A stretch of DNA of 45,000 bases from Gammaproteobacteria bacterium (GCA_022826885.1 JAJDUB010000028.1:1-45000); one strand, 5' to 3'; shown: positions 24,558 to 32,260, counted from the first letter of the stretch. The notes: generated by a model not told the origin, from the sequence alone. Numbers and translations are program-made.

Positions 24558-24600
24558 TGGACATATTTTATGACTGGTTATAAATTATGGACATATTTTT
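24558..24600 (-). promoter_or_regulatory. Two direct TGGACATATTTT boxes upstream of phd-vapC
   Basis: TGGACATATTTT occurs at 24558-24569 and 24588-24599, 30 bases apart, directly ahead of the antitoxin start at 24547. They are candidate autoregulatory sites for the Phd protein. Confidence 0.45.
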
Positions 24601-24676
24601 ACGATTTGTCAAGCTGCATGGAGATACCTCATGGAGATAGCGCCAGTGACGGAGGCCCATTCCGGGAGTATAATCT

Positions 24677-24736
24677 GGGATCAGGCCGCACAATTCACAT
24701 GTATGCAAAGAATTGTGCATTGTGCGACCTAGCCCC
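24677..24736. repeat. Dispersed palindrome, family A
   Basis: Left arm TGGGATCAGGCCGCACAAT and right arm ATTGTGCGACCTAGCCCCA, with a 20-base or so centre (GTATGCAAAG). It ends 38 bases before the GST gene. Confidence 0.8.
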
Positions 24737-24777
24737 ATATTTTGCGGCCCCGTTTTCTTTCATTACGGAGTTTGATG

Positions 24778-25575
24778 ATGTTACGACTGTACGATCACGT
24801 TGAATCAGTGTGCTGTCAGAAGGTTCGGCCTGCCTTCTTCGAGAAAGGCGTCGAATACGAGAAACGCCACGTCGCCCTGGAAGCGGGAGAGTCCCAGTCA
24901 GAGGCATTTCTCGCCGTCAATCCAAAAGGCATGGTGCCGGTGATCGAGCACGACGGGCGTATCGTTACCGAGTCAAGCATCATCCTCGAATATATCGAGG
25001 AGGCATTTGAAGGGCCGGCGCTGATGCCGGCCGATCCTTACTGGCGCGCAAGACGCAGGGCGTGGGCGCGGCGCATCGACGACAGCATGCACACCCATGT
25101 TGCAACCATCAGTTTCATCATCGCATTCGTGCGGGCGTTCCGCAGCACATTAGACACCCCCGAGAAGCTCGCTACGTACCTGAACGGCGTCCCTGACCCG
25201 ACATATCGCGACAACATGCGCGCCAACTTCGGGGCCGAGGTCGATTCCGAACGTATGCAGGATGCGGTTCTCGCCTACGACAGTTTCATCGCCGACATGG
25301 AAACAGCGCTCGGCGAATCACCCTGGCTTGCCGGCGACACGTTCTCACTTGCCGATCTGGATGTCGTGCCGTACATCGTACGGTTGCGGAACCTGCAACT
25401 CGATTGCCTTTGGTCAGGCCGCACGCGGGTCGCCGACTGGCTGGAGCGGGTCACGTCGCGCGAGTCCTGGCGCAAAACCGTATCCGAGCTGCAGTCGTCC
25501 GACTGGCTTGGGCTCATGAAGGCCAGCGGCGACACGGCCCGCCCGATTGTCGAGCGAATGCTTGCGGCGACCTGA
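24778..25575 (+). CDS. Glutathione S-transferase family protein
   Basis: 265 residues from the ATG at 24778, chosen because GGAG lies 7 bases ahead; the adjacent ATG at 24775 is too close to it. Residues 1-80 are a thioredoxin-like domain starting MLRLYDHVESVCCQKVRPAF, with the glutathione-binding NPKGMVPVIEHDG and ESSIILEYIEE motifs. Residues 90-265 are helical, with the SLADLDVVPYI N-capping motif near residue 193. It would conjugate or reduce electrophiles in the cytoplasm, possibly detoxifying aromatic or halogenated compounds. It stands alone among toxin-antitoxin genes and repeats, so it may have been carried in. Confidence 0.9.
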   Translation: MLRLYDHVESVCCQKVRPAFFEKGVEYEKRHVALEAGESQSEAFLAVNPKGMVPVIEHDGRIVTESSIILEYIEEAFEGPALMPADPYWRARRRAWARRIDDSMHTHVATISFIIAFVRAFRSTLDTPEKLATYLNGVPDPTYRDNMRANFGAEVDSERMQDAVLAYDSFIADMETALGESPWLAGDTFSLADLDVVPYIVRLRNLQLDCLWSGRTRVADWLERVTSRESWRKTVSELQSSDWLGLMKASGDTARPIVERMLAAT

Positions 25576-25636
25576 ACAGGTGTAAGCGGTATATAAACTG
25601 AGTGGAAACAGATAGTTAGGGGGTTAGACCCTATTT
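25574..25636. repeat. Dispersed repeat, family B, copy 2
   Basis: AACAGGTGTAAGCGGTATAT and what follows matches 23833-23895 with a few substitutions, and ends AGACCCTATTT. It starts one base before the GST stop codon ends. Confidence 0.75.
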
Positions 25637-25736
25637 GTCCCTGAGTCAAGAACAATCCGGGTCATTTGGCGTAGTCAGCCATGTGTTCCGGCGACGTGGA
25701 CAAATCTTCAGGGCCGGACAAAGAACCGGCCAGATC

Positions 25737-25810
25737 ACTGTGCGACCTGACCCCGTATCTATTGCCGTCAAACAGGGATGGGGATGTTACGACCTCACTT
25801 GAATCTGACG
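25737..25810. repeat. Partial family-A palindrome fused to a shared segment
   Basis: CACTGTGCGACCTGACCCCG is a right-arm fragment of family A. It is followed by TTGCCGTCAAACAGGGATGG, which is shared with 23763-23785 (TTGACGTCAAACAGGAATGG). Both loci have the same order, so they derive from one longer ancestral repeat. Confidence 0.6.
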
Positions 25811-25820
25811 ACTCATCATT

Positions 25821-26237
25821 TTATGCAACTCTTAATACGCTCGATAAACCAGGATCAATAGCGGCAAGCAATTCATCAAATTTTTCTATCGTGGGAATAT
25901 TTTTTCCGTTTTCATAACGCCCGTAAGCATTGGGCGATGACTGGCCCAGCCTGCGGGCGACATCCCTGACGCTGAGTCCGTTGTCAATCCTTTTTTGCCG
26001 GAGGATCATCGCGAGTATTGGCCCTGTATTATTGGCAATAATAAAAAAATTATTGTTTTGAGCAAGTTCGATAGTGACCTTGAACCCTTCAAGATTGACA
26101 ACGAGTTCAATGGCTTCTTTTGCCATTTCACAGGCTTCTTTTTTAGTTCTTCCCTGAGTGAATATACCAATTTCGGGAATATCAATCCCCCATATTTTTT
26201 CACCTGCGTTTTTTCTCAGTTTTCCTTCAATTTTCAT
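25821..26237 (-). CDS. hicB: HicB-type antitoxin with C-terminal helix-turn-helix
   Basis: 138 residues. The N-terminal 50 residues (KIWGIDIPEIGIFTQGRTKK then EACEMAKEAIELVV) form the degraded-RNase-H HicB fold that binds HicA. The C-terminal half is an XRE-type helix-turn-helix (LRQKRIDNGLSVRDVARRLG, then SPNAYGRYENGKNIPTIEK). It overlaps hicA by 11 bases and is second in the operon, the usual order. It should repress the operon through the palindrome at 26432-26451. Confidence 0.9.
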   Translation of the reverse strand: MKIEGKLRKNAGEKIWGIDIPEIGIFTQGRTKKEACEMAKEAIELVVNLEGFKVTIELAQNNNFFIIANNTGPILAMILRQKRIDNGLSVRDVARRLGQSSPNAYGRYENGKNIPTIEKFDELLAAIDPGLSSVLRVA

Positions 26238-26424
26238 CAGCGCTACTCTCGATTACTTTTTTGACCTGATTAACAATGGCTCTTGCCGTGCCTTCCCTGA
26301 TTTCCCGGTGCCTGGGAATGGGAAATTTATAATCCCGTATGCTCCATATTTCATGGTTTCTACCTTCTCTCTCAAACCTGCATCCAAGCTTTCCAAGAGC
26401 TTTTTCCAAATCTTTTTTCTTCAT
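26227..26424 (-). CDS. hicA: HicA mRNA interferase toxin
   Basis: 65 residues, typical HicA length. KKKDLEKALGKLGCRFEREG followed by RNHEIWSI (catalytic His) and FPIPRHREIREGTARAIVNQ then VKKVIE give the double-stranded-RNA-binding-like fold of HicA. The toxin degrades mRNA independently of ribosomes in characterised cases. The conserved His is intact. The gene is first in the operon and starts 5 bases downstream of the -10 box, so its leader is very short. Confidence 0.9.
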   Translation of the reverse strand: MKKKDLEKALGKLGCRFEREGRNHEIWSIRDYKFPIPRHREIREGTARAIVNQVKKVIESSADEN

Positions 26425-26429
26425 AGATT

Positions 26430-26458
26430 ATTGTACACAATATTGTGGACAGAGTCAA
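26430..26458 (-). promoter_or_regulatory. hicAB promoter with palindromic operator in the spacer
   Basis: On the minus strand TTGACT (26458-26453), a 17-base spacer and TACAAT (26435-26430) form a promoter. A 20-bp palindrome, TGTACACAAT/ATTGTGGACA with one mismatched pair, covers 26432-26451, that is the spacer and part of the -10. HicB binding here would block RNA polymerase. Confidence 0.7.
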
Positions 26459-26510
26459 TTACGGTAATTCCAAGGCAGGATCTGTGCTGGCAGGAACTGT
26501 ATTTTTCAAA

Positions 26511-26527
26511 ACACATTTTTAATGTGT
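26511..26527 (+). promoter_or_regulatory. Palindrome upstream of the orphan antitoxin
   Basis: ACACATT-TTT-AATGTGT is a perfect inverted repeat 35 bases before the ATG at 26563, followed by TATATA, a possible -10 box. Probable operator for the antitoxin gene. Confidence 0.5.
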
Positions 26528-26562
26528 ACTATATATCAATATTCATCAGAAACGAGGTGACC

Positions 26563-26811
26563 ATGAAGACCCGTCTTACCAACAAGACGATATCGGTGAC
26601 CGAGTTACGCGAGCCCAGGAAAGTTATTGACAAGGCAGGTTCTCAACCTGTGGCGGTTCTTAATCGTTCAAACGTAGTAGGGTATTTTGTCCCGGCGAGC
26701 GCCGTGGAAAAACTGGATTTCAGTGCTTGTGAAACAGATGAAGTGATGTCCGTTCTTGATACCCTGGACCCAAAGGCGCTGGTGGTAAACGACTACCTTA
26801 AAGACAAGTAA
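26563..26811 (+). CDS. Phd/YefM/StbD-like antitoxin without a recognisable toxin
   Basis: 82 residues from the ATG at 26563; the frame is open to 26158 but that extension overlaps hicA and makes no sense as protein. KTISVTELREPRKVIDKAGS then QPVAVLNRSNVVGYFVPASA is the Phd/YefM DNA-binding domain as in StbD/RelB-like antitoxins. The C-terminus (LDTLDPKALVVNDYLKDK) is the toxin-binding tail. The frame that starts at once after it (26811, ATG overlapping the stop) runs only 27 codons and does not resemble a toxin. The toxin was probably lost. Confidence 0.78.
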   Translation: MKTRLTNKTISVTELREPRKVIDKAGSQPVAVLNRSNVVGYFVPASAVEKLDFSACETDEVMSVLDTLDPKALVVNDYLKDK

Positions 26812-27036
26812 TGCGCTATCTTACGGCTGACCCCTTCGACACTATCTGGCATCTTCCGGCAAATTCGGCTAGTGACATATGGATGGCCGTGGATTGATGT
26901 TTATCTCTCTGATATTCAAGGTTTTTGCCTTAAAATCTATATTGTTATACATTTTAAGGATAAAATGCTTATAAATAAATAGTTACGGCGTTTTTGCACA
27001 GGATGCAAATCCCTCACCTTTGGGATCTCAAGCATG
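26812..27036. repeat. Gene-free stretch with two repeat remnants, including the left direct repeat
   Basis: 26853-26908 resembles 23609-23662. 26903-27003 is a diverged copy of 28076-28181: it keeps the 32-base inverted repeat CCTTAAAAT...ATTTTAAGG (26928-26959) and, read on the minus strand, a TTG that replaces the ATG plus the first codons of the nucleotidyltransferase gene before stopping. It is the broken 5 prime end of a second gene copy. Confidence 0.75.
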
Positions 27037-28095
27037 TCAGAAGCCGGGCGCAAGCATTGACGCCTGCGCCTGATCCTCAATCGCTATCCGATCATATTCG
27101 GATTGCAAGTTATCCCGAAGGGACTGCGGCAACCCTCTCAATGCTTCATCGTCCGGAGGATAATCATGGAGATACGTCTTCAACAGTCTCAATACGGCGT
27201 TTCCCTGTCTCCTGTCACGCACCTTCTTTATGGCAGACCGGTCCGGCAGTTCTGACAGCCAGAGCTTATGTGCGGCGAAGACCCGGGGGTCCGGCACATC
27301 GAATACAACGGGGAACCCGTCATTCCCGATCACGGTAGTACTCACAACAGGCGCTGCGTACAGCCACTCAAGATTGCGAATTTCAGCTGCGAGAAGGTCA
27401 TTTTTGTGCCCGGTGAGGGATGCCTTGGTAGTTTTATGGATGTTGGCCGGCGCCGGCTTGATCAGGTCCACTATATATCCCTTGGCATTGGCTGCGCGAA
27501 AGGACATTTTTGGCATGCGATCAAAGGTTCTGTCCGCTTTTTTCAGTAGTGACAACAATCCTCCGACAGGTTCTATCACGGCAAGATTCAGTTTTCTCTT
27601 GACATCCCACATCAGGTCGATGTCCTCAGATGCGAGCAAAACTGGGTCCAGGTGTACGCCGGCCATGTTCTCATAGGCGAACAGCGCGTTGGTCCCGACC
27701 ACAATGAGCGGATGGGAGCCGGTTTTGACAAGGTGGACAGACCGTACAACATCTGCCGCAATTTTTGGCACCCGGTTGATGCCCGCCGCGACACAAAACC
27801 CGCGCTGCTGCGTTAACCTGTCCAGCAGCGATTTTCGTTTCTGGCCCAGTTCGGCTTTTCTGGCATGGAAATTATCGTATATCTCCTGGGTGCGTGCATC
27901 CCTTGCGCCAAGGCTTTTGCCATCGCCGCGACTGTTACGTTGCCTGAACAGATATTCCTTCCCGCTGACTTTCTTCCACCTCATGGTGCCCCGATAGCTG
28001 CGGAATTCGGAATCCACTGCAAGATAAACTTCGTACAATTGAGATACGTCAATCAGGATACGCCGTGAATTTTCGTTTATCTCATTGATATTCAT
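27037..28095 (-). CDS. Nucleotidyltransferase-fold protein, GSU2403-like
   Basis: 352 residues from the ATG at 28095. The central domain carries the nucleotidyltransferase pattern: IVVGTNALFAYE near residue 128 (G-x-N glycine loop with helix) followed by LLASEDIDLMWD (catalytic acidic D-x-D type pair) near 152, matching the GSU2403/NTP_transf_8 family. The N-terminal 100 residues are helical and basic, the C-terminal 100 contain a helical part. Related nucleotidyltransferases act as toxins or in tRNA and nucleotide modification; the function here is not known. It lies between two direct repeats of about 100 bases, with a promoter and operator-like palindrome in the right copy, like a self-regulated mobile cargo gene. 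Confidence 0.75.
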   Translation of the reverse strand: MNINEINENSRRILIDVSQLYEVYLAVDSEFRSYRGTMRWKKVSGKEYLFRQRNSRGDGKSLGARDARTQEIYDNFHARKAELGQKRKSLLDRLTQQRGFCVAAGINRVPKIAADVVRSVHLVKTGSHPLIVVGTNALFAYENMAGVHLDPVLLASEDIDLMWDVKRKLNLAVIEPVGGLLSLLKKADRTFDRMPKMSFRAANAKGYIVDLIKPAPANIHKTTKASLTGHKNDLLAAEIRNLEWLYAAPVVSTTVIGNDGFPVVFDVPDPRVFAAHKLWLSELPDRSAIKKVRDRRQGNAVLRLLKTYLHDYPPDDEALRGLPQSLRDNLQSEYDRIAIEDQAQASMLAPGF

Positions 28096-28181
28096 AGTTT
28101 TTGCCTTAAAATATAAATTAGGGTATATTTTAAGGATAAAATAAGCATAAATCAATACTTACGGCATTTTGGCACAGGATG
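28076..28181 (-). promoter_or_regulatory. Right direct repeat: promoter and operator of the nucleotidyltransferase gene
   Basis: On the minus strand TTGATT, 17 bases, TAAAAT forms a promoter ahead of the start at 28095. A 32-base inverted repeat, CCTTAAAATATA/TATATTTTAAGG (12-bp perfect arms, 28104-28135), overlaps it. The repeat unit matches 26903-27003. The arms and length of the inverted repeat are conserved in both copies, which suggests a functional operator. Confidence 0.7.
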
Positions 28182-28194
28182 CTTCCCTGAGGTT

Positions 28195-30216
28195 TCAAAC
28201 TTTCACAGTTCTTTTCCTTCGTTGTGGGCTGGTTGTTCTGCGTGAGTCTTTATTAACCTCTGGCAATGTCACCACTTTCTCCAGGTTGGGGAACGCATCC
28301 GTCTTGTGCGGGATGGCCATGGCGTTGACGAAGTATTCCTGAAACTTCGTTTCGACCGCGGTCTCGATTTTTTCTATCTTCCTGACCACGGTTTCAATCT
28401 CCTCCCTGGATTCATTGTTCAGCAGCGCGATCCTGGCGCCGGTGCCGGCAGCGTTGCCGACGGATGCGACCTGTTGCAGGGGGCAGTCCGGTATCATCCC
28501 CAGGACCATGGCCAGTTTGACGTCGATATGGCTGCCGAAGGCGCCGGCCAGTCTTATCCTGTCCACGGACGTGATGCCCATCCTGTCCATCAGCAGCTTT
28601 ACGCCCGCATACAATGCAGCCTTGGCAAGCTGGATCTGCCTGACATCATTCTGGGTGACGGAAATAATGGATTCACCACGGTAGAGGATATAAGAGAAAG
28701 TGCGGCCGTCCTCGACGATACGGTCGGTCCTGTCCGCCAGGCTGCCGTCGATCATCCCGTCGCTGGCCAGGATCCCGCACAGGTACATCTCCGCCAGGGC
28801 TTCGATAATACCCGAGCCGCAGATGCCGGTGACGGCGGTGGGCCTGTCCGGCGCCGCGAACGCCGGGTCATCGGACCAGAGGTCCGACCCGATCACCTTT
28901 ATCCCTGGTTCCAGGGTATCGGGGTCAATACGCACCCGTTCTATGGCGCCGGGCGCGGCCCGCTGGCCGCAACTGATCTGCGCGCCTTCAAACGCAGGCC
29001 CGGTCGGACTGGAACAGGCCAGCATGCGTTCCCGGTTCCCCAGCACGATTTCCGCGTTGGTGCCGATGTCGATGAGCAGGCTGATGTCATCGTGGACGTG
29101 GGGTTGTTCGGACAGGATGACTCCGGCCGTATCGGCGCCGACATGCCCGGCTATGCACGGGAGAACGTAGACGATGCCGCCGGGGTTGATATTGATATCC
29201 AGTTCTCTCGCATCCACATAAACGGATGAATCGACTGCCAGGGCAAACGGCGCCGCGCCCAGTTCAACCGGGCTGATGCCCAGCAGCAGGTGGTGCATAA
29301 TGGGGTTGCCGGCTACCGTGATACTGACGATATCCAGGGGAGAGATGCCTGTATCGTTGCTGATTTGCCCAATGAGCCGGTTGATCCCCTCCCGGACCGC
29401 CAGGGTCATCTCTTCGGCGCCCTCCGGGTGCATCATTACATAAGACACCCTGCTCATCAGGTCTTCACCGAAACGGATCTGCGGGTTCATCATCCCGCCG
29501 GAACTGATGACCTCGCCCGTGCTCAAATCACAGAGGTGCGCGGCGATCGTGGTCGAACCGACGTCTATGGCCAGTCCGTATACGACGTCCTTGTATCCCG
29601 GCCACAGCGTGATGATTTCCCTGCCCTGGTGTATCGCGGCCGTGACCGACCAGTCGCCTTTTCGCAGTGCCGGCTGGATGTTGTCCAGCAGCGCAAAGCG
29701 CCAGTTCAGGTCGGCAAACCCCCACTGGTAGCTCAACGCCTCCACCAGCCTGGTCATATCGCTCTTGGGCTCGTACATATCCGCTTCCTGTACTTCCACG
29801 TAGTGCAGGTGGATAACGGGGTCGAGCGTGATATCTCTTTGTTCGGCCTCCTTGCGTACCAGTTGGCGGTGGATCTGACTCTCGGGGGGGACGTCGATGA
29901 GCAGGTCGCCCCGGACGGTGGCCTGGCAACTCAAACGCCTGCCCGTGTCCAGCGGTGTTTTCCGTTCACCGTATTTTTGTTCCGTGACGCTGAATGGAGA
30001 GAGGTGTTCCTGCTTCGAGGTAATTCCCAGTTTTGGGAAATCGCCTTCGGTGCAGGTAACCTGGCAGCGCCCGCACAGGCCGCGCCCGCCGCAGACGGAA
30101 TCAATGTCGACGCCCAGTTCCCTGGCCGCCTCAAGCAGGGGAGTGCCAGTGTGAAACACGCCCCTGCGCCCGGAGGGGGAAAAAATAACTTTAGCCGTAT
30201 TGACTGATTTATCCAT
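28195..30216 (-). CDS. Corrinoid activation protein, ferredoxin plus ASKHA domain (RamA/RACo type)
   Basis: 673 residues. Residues 1-115 are a 2Fe-2S ferredoxin with CGGRGLCGRC and a final Cys in GRRLSCQA. From about residue 215 an ASKHA ATPase-like fold has GLAIDVGSTTIAAHL, then LLIDIGTNAEIVLGN and SPTGPAFEGAQISCG, as in RACo and RamA-related proteins. These use ATP and low-potential electrons to re-reduce cob(II)alamin to cob(I)alamin after accidental oxidation of methyltransferase corrinoid proteins. The C-terminal tail is basic (SPQRRKRTVKV). It is last in the one-carbon operon and separated from the preceding gene by a long palindrome. The presence implies a corrinoid protein elsewhere in the genome. 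Confidence 0.87.
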   Translation of the reverse strand: MDKSVNTAKVIFSPSGRRGVFHTGTPLLEAARELGVDIDSVCGGRGLCGRCQVTCTEGDFPKLGITSKQEHLSPFSVTEQKYGERKTPLDTGRRLSCQATVRGDLLIDVPPESQIHRQLVRKEAEQRDITLDPVIHLHYVEVQEADMYEPKSDMTRLVEALSYQWGFADLNWRFALLDNIQPALRKGDWSVTAAIHQGREIITLWPGYKDVVYGLAIDVGSTTIAAHLCDLSTGEVISSGGMMNPQIRFGEDLMSRVSYVMMHPEGAEEMTLAVREGINRLIGQISNDTGISPLDIVSITVAGNPIMHHLLLGISPVELGAAPFALAVDSSVYVDARELDININPGGIVYVLPCIAGHVGADTAGVILSEQPHVHDDISLLIDIGTNAEIVLGNRERMLACSSPTGPAFEGAQISCGQRAAPGAIERVRIDPDTLEPGIKVIGSDLWSDDPAFAAPDRPTAVTGICGSGIIEALAEMYLCGILASDGMIDGSLADRTDRIVEDGRTFSYILYRGESIISVTQNDVRQIQLAKAALYAGVKLLMDRMGITSVDRIRLAGAFGSHIDVKLAMVLGMIPDCPLQQVASVGNAAGTGARIALLNNESREEIETVVRKIEKIETAVETKFQEYFVNAMAIPHKTDAFPNLEKVVTLPEVNKDSRRTTSPQRRKRTVKV

Positions 30217-30218
30217 TG

Positions 30219-30301
30219 TATCCGCAGATGACGCAGATTATCGCAGATGTTTTATAAGAGTCATCTTTTATATCTGCGTTCATCTGCGTCATCTGTGGAT
30301 A
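30219..30301. repeat. Long palindromic repeat, family C
   Basis: Arms TATCCGCAGATGACGCAGAT (30219-30238) and ATCTGCGTCATCTGTGGATA (30282-30301) pair almost perfectly across a 43-base centre that has a second ATCGCAGATG/ATCTGCGTTC pair. It fills the gap between the pterin-binding methyltransferase and the activator. A close relative is at 34742-34818. Confidence 0.85.
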
Positions 30302-30305
30302 TATA

Positions 30306-31211
30306 TCAGGCGCGGCGCCGGCGCCGGGGGCTGTCTCTGCGTCCGCTTCCTGCGTCCAGTTCGGTCACAGGCTCGCGGTATTTTTTTATCCAGCGGGCGC
30401 AATCCGGATCATGCCCCATCATCACGTCCGCGCCTAGCACCGCCTGCATTACCTCGTTGTGGAGGGGATTGGTAATGGCTGATGTCATGCCGGCGCCGAT
30501 GGCCATGGTGAGAAACGCGCCGTTGATGCCGTTGCGATTGGGCAGGCCGAAACTGATATTGGACGCACCGCAGGTGGTATTGACTTTCAGTTCCTCGCGC
30601 AGTCGTCTGACTATGTGCATGACCTGCCTGCCCGCCATATTGATCGCCCCGATCGGCATCACCAGGGGGTCGACGACGACATTGCTGTGATGGATGCCGT
30701 GGTCCGCAGCGCGTTCCACGATTTTTCTGGCTACCTCGAAACGCACGTCCGGGTCTTCCGATATGCCCGTTTCGTCGTTGGAAATGGCCACCACCGCGGC
30801 GCCGTACCTGGCGACCAGGGGCAATACCGATTCCAGCCGCTCCTCTTCGCCGGTAACGGAATTGACCAGGGCCTTACCCTGGTAGACGGCAAGGCCGGAT
30901 TCCAGGGCCGCGACAATGGAGGAGTCGATGGACAGGGGCACATCCGTGACCGATTGCACCAGTTTCACAGCCTCCGCCAGGATCGCCGGTTCGTCAGCCA
31001 GTGGGATGCCGGCATTTACGTCCAGCATGTGGGCGCCGGCTTCAACCTGGGTGATGGCGTCAGCCTCCACGCGGCCGTAATCACCCTGTTTCATCTCGTC
31101 AGCCAGGACTTTGCGACCGGTGGGATTGATCCGCTCGCCGATGATCACGAAGGGCCGGTCAAACCCGATAATGACCTCCCTGGTTGCCGAACTTATCAGT
31201 GTCTCTGTCAT
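30306..31211 (-). CDS. Methyltetrahydrofolate/pterin-binding methyltransferase (MtgA/AcsE-like, DHPS fold)
   Basis: 301 residues of the dihydropteroate-synthase/pterin-binding TIM-barrel type. Conserved features: FVIIGERINPTGRK near the start, GAHMLDVNAGIP, PLSIDSS, VNSVTGEEERL, and NTTCGASNISFGLPNR near residue 235, as in MtgA and AcsE methyl-H4folate:corrinoid methyltransferases. It would transfer the methyl group between a methyl-corrinoid and tetrahydrofolate. Length is longer than a typical MtgA by a basic tail (SGRRDSPRRRRRA). It follows the MTHFR gene after 20 bases in the same operon. Confidence 0.85.
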   Translation of the reverse strand: MTETLISSATREVIIGFDRPFVIIGERINPTGRKVLADEMKQGDYGRVEADAITQVEAGAHMLDVNAGIPLADEPAILAEAVKLVQSVTDVPLSIDSSIVAALESGLAVYQGKALVNSVTGEEERLESVLPLVARYGAAVVAISNDETGISEDPDVRFEVARKIVERAADHGIHHSNVVVDPLVMPIGAINMAGRQVMHIVRRLREELKVNTTCGASNISFGLPNRNGINGAFLTMAIGAGMTSAITNPLHNEVMQAVLGADVMMGHDPDCARWIKKYREPVTELDAGSGRRDSPRRRRRA

Positions 31212-31231
31212 TGTTGTTGATTCTCCATTTG

Positions 31232-32257
31232 TTAACTGGCTTCACGTAACCCGGTTTCTTCCAGCGGGCGGGCGATGCCTGGATGCCACGGTGTTCTGCC
31301 CTGAAGGATGCCCGTTGCTTCCACTGTTTCGGCAACCCGGTGTTCCTGCTTGTAGGCCATGATATGAATGCCGTGTATGCCCTCGATTTCGCGTACCCGG
31401 TGAATCATCTCCGTACAGATGTTGACACCCTCGCAGGCCTGATCGGCAGCGCCCCGCAGCCGCCTGATAACGGAATCCGGTATATGTACCCCGGCCACAT
31501 TGGCACGTATCCATTCCGCTGAGCGGGCTGAGGAAAGTGGGCCTACGCCGGCCAGGATATACGCTTTCTCGTGCAATCCGAGATCGCGCACACGCGCCAT
31601 GTACCGGCTGAACATGTCGATATCGAAGCAGTACTGGGTCTGGATAAACTGTGCGCCGGCGCTGATCTTTCTTGCCAGGCGCACCGGGCGGATATCGAAT
31701 GGTTCGGCAAACGGGTTGGCCGCGGCGCCAAGGAATACCTGCGGCGGGCTGGTAATCACTCGCCCGCTCATGAAACGGCTGTTGTCACGCATGTCACGCA
31801 GCATTTCCAGCGCGCTCATGGAATCCAGGTCAAACACCGGTTTTGCCTGTGGATGATCGCCCGATTGCACGCCGTCCCCGGTGAGACACAGTATATTTGC
31901 GACACCCATGGCCGCTGCGCCCAGCACGTCCCCCTGTATGGCTATCCGGTTTCTGTCCCGGCAGGACACCTGCATGACCATGGCGTACCCGCGGCGCGTC
32001 AGCAGTGAGCAGATGCCGACACTGGACATGTGGCAGTTTGCGCCGGAACCATCGGTGGCATTGATCGCGTCCACGTAGCCGTCGAACATGGCCGCACGTT
32101 CGTAAACCTCTGCGGGATCTGCCGAATCCGGGGGCGCAATTTCAGTGGTCACCGCAAATCCGCCGGCCCGTAGGATGCGTTCCAGGCGGCCGGGAGACAC
32201 ATGTCCCGGCAGGATCGGCAGGTTTTCACCCGCTAACGGTTCGTCTTCGAAGAGCAT
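31232..32257 (-). CDS. metF: Methylenetetrahydrofolate reductase (MetF-like)
   Basis: 341 residues, a little longer than E. coli MetF (about 296). TTEIAPPDSADPAEV, then AINATDGSGANCHMSS and NILCLTGDGVQSGDHPQ, a TQYCFDIDMF segment and AGVGPLSSARSAEWI near residue 228 are typical of the FAD-binding MTHFR barrel. It interconverts 5,10-methylene- and 5-methyl-tetrahydrofolate. In this setting it probably oxidises methyl-H4folate from demethylation. It lies next to the MetV-like gene, as in bacteria where MetF and MetV form a complex. Confidence 0.9.
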   Translation of the reverse strand: MLFEDEPLAGENLPILPGHVSPGRLERILRAGGFAVTTEIAPPDSADPAEVYERAAMFDGYVDAINATDGSGANCHMSSVGICSLLTRRGYAMVMQVSCRDRNRIAIQGDVLGAAAMGVANILCLTGDGVQSGDHPQAKPVFDLDSMSALEMLRDMRDNSRFMSGRVITSPPQVFLGAAANPFAEPFDIRPVRLARKISAGAQFIQTQYCFDIDMFSRYMARVRDLGLHEKAYILAGVGPLSSARSAEWIRANVAGVHIPDSVIRRLRGAADQACEGVNICTEMIHRVREIEGIHGIHIMAYKQEHRVAETVEATGILQGRTPWHPGIARPLEETGLREAS

Positions 32258-32260
32258 GTC

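Noticed and set aside
22968-25756. CRISPR array made from the repeated palindromes
   Set aside because: Copies are irregularly spaced by hundreds of bases, vary in length and are separated by genes; no cas gene is present.
26158-26562. Long N-terminal extension of the antitoxin at 26563
   Set aside because: It overlaps hicA on the opposite strand and its translation is Phe-rich nonsense; the ATG at 26563 gives a standard antitoxin.
26811-26897. Toxin gene starting on the stop of the orphan antitoxin
   Set aside because: Only 27 codons long, with no RelE or ParE features; it lies in a repeated relic.
28306-30207. Long plus-strand open frames opposite the corrinoid activator gene (28306-29229 and 29290-30207)
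   Set aside because: They are antisense shadows of a GC-rich gene with clear ferredoxin and ASKHA motifs; the translations are low-complexity and resemble no protein.
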